Positions 43,356-43,519 of a DNA stretch of 43,519 bases are shown piece after piece (position 1 is the stretch's first letter; each line of letters begins with the position of its first letter). The translations under genes were made by a program, and so were the position numbers. The notes under the pieces were generated by a model that searched no databases, had not been told where the DNA came from, and saw only the letters and a list, made by a program, of their open reading frames with translations. Origin of the DNA: BJGO01 sp039810885 (GTDB taxonomy: Bacteria > Bacteroidota > Bacteroidia > Chitinophagales > UBA10324). The stretch spans positions 1-43,519 of the forward strand of contig JBDHXV010000026.1 in NCBI GenBank assembly GCA_039810885.1, in the 5' to 3' direction.

Positions 43356-43519
43356 TTACTTTAAAAGTTTTTTCTTCTTTCGCTGTATCTCGTTTGCCAA
43401 GTGTTCGGGTAAAAACTTTTTTGAGAGTTCCATACCCGTTTTCTTTTCAAATTCAACAATTATGTCTTGCTGAAAGTCTTTGATAAACTCCAGTTCTTCT
43501 ACCATTTGGCGTAGCTTTT
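43356..43519 (-). CDS. C-terminal fragment of a coiled-coil, possibly transposase OrfA-like protein, cut by window edge
   Basis: A reading frame enters from the right edge and ends at TAA 43356-43358, giving 53 codons: LRQMVEELEFIKDFQQDIIV, then EFEKKTGMELSKKFLPEHLA, then a basic tail ending KKKKLLK. It is a heptad-like amphipathic helix with a basic end, resembling the C-terminal part of IS3-type OrfA proteins. The stop lies 16 bases outside MITE copy 2. It may be part of another insertion sequence or an unrelated gene; the 5' part is not visible. Confidence 0.4.
   Translation of the reverse strand, partial: KLRQMVEELEFIKDFQQDIIVEFEKKTGMELSKKFLPEHLANEIQRKKKKLLK

Overview
The window comes from a member of the Bacteroidota, probably Chitinophagales- or Sphingobacteria-like. 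Seven proteins end in the type IX secretion (T9SS) type A sorting domain (V-Y-P-N-P start, G-x-Y-x-x-x-L/V end). Start codons lack Shine-Dalgarno sequences, several promoters fit the Bacteroidota -7 consensus TAnnTTTG, and PorT-type barrels and a sensor kinase with periplasmic beta-propellers are present. Most of the window is ordinary, densely packed chromosome. No rRNA, tRNA or CRISPR array was seen.

Left part (1-14.7 kb): a threonylcarbamoyl-AMP synthase cut by the window edge, a T9SS surface protein with a PKD domain, and a WbqC-family gene. A minus-strand run follows: pyrE, a very large NtrY-like kinase, then a classical kinase/OmpR regulator pair. A Nudix hydrolase diverges from pyrE with only nine bases between the start codons. 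Next is a three-gene minus-strand operon whose junctions overlap by one and four bases: a SAM methyltransferase and two M16-fold proteins that have both lost the HxxEH zinc site.

Middle (14.7-27.5 kb): two T9SS proteins, a PorT-like barrel and a 1586-residue T9SS adhesin-like protein, then ilvE, a small unknown gene, rdgB, an ECF sigma factor that overlaps a membrane-anchored beta-barrel (probable anti-sigma) gene, and a DUF488 gene.

27.8-35.1 kb is the most interesting stretch. A sensor kinase with propeller repeats, its LuxR-type response regulator and two T9SS-secreted proteins lie on one strand. One secreted protein is itself a 14-repeat propeller, like the sensor domain of the kinase. 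The two secreted-protein genes and the regulator gene share one promoter design: an inverted repeat (CACATAwwTATGTG), ATTG directly after it, and a TACTTT-type -7 box exactly 24 bases from the repeat. I read this as a local autoregulated regulon in which a surface-signalling kinase controls a secreted look-alike of its own sensor.

35.2-37.9 kb is housekeeping: a transglutaminase-like protein, gatC, a LolD/MacB-type ABC ATPase, an ATP:cob(I)alamin adenosyltransferase and a small DUF2795-like protein.

37.9-43.3 kb is an accessory island between two diverged copies of a ~372-bp IS-derived (MITE-like) element. It holds a 241-codon gene read in one frame through two TAG codons, seven degenerate 21-22-bp tandem repeats, a lipoprotein gene coupled to a T9SS metalloprotease gene, and two large palindromes that differ in sequence but share the same mismatch architecture.
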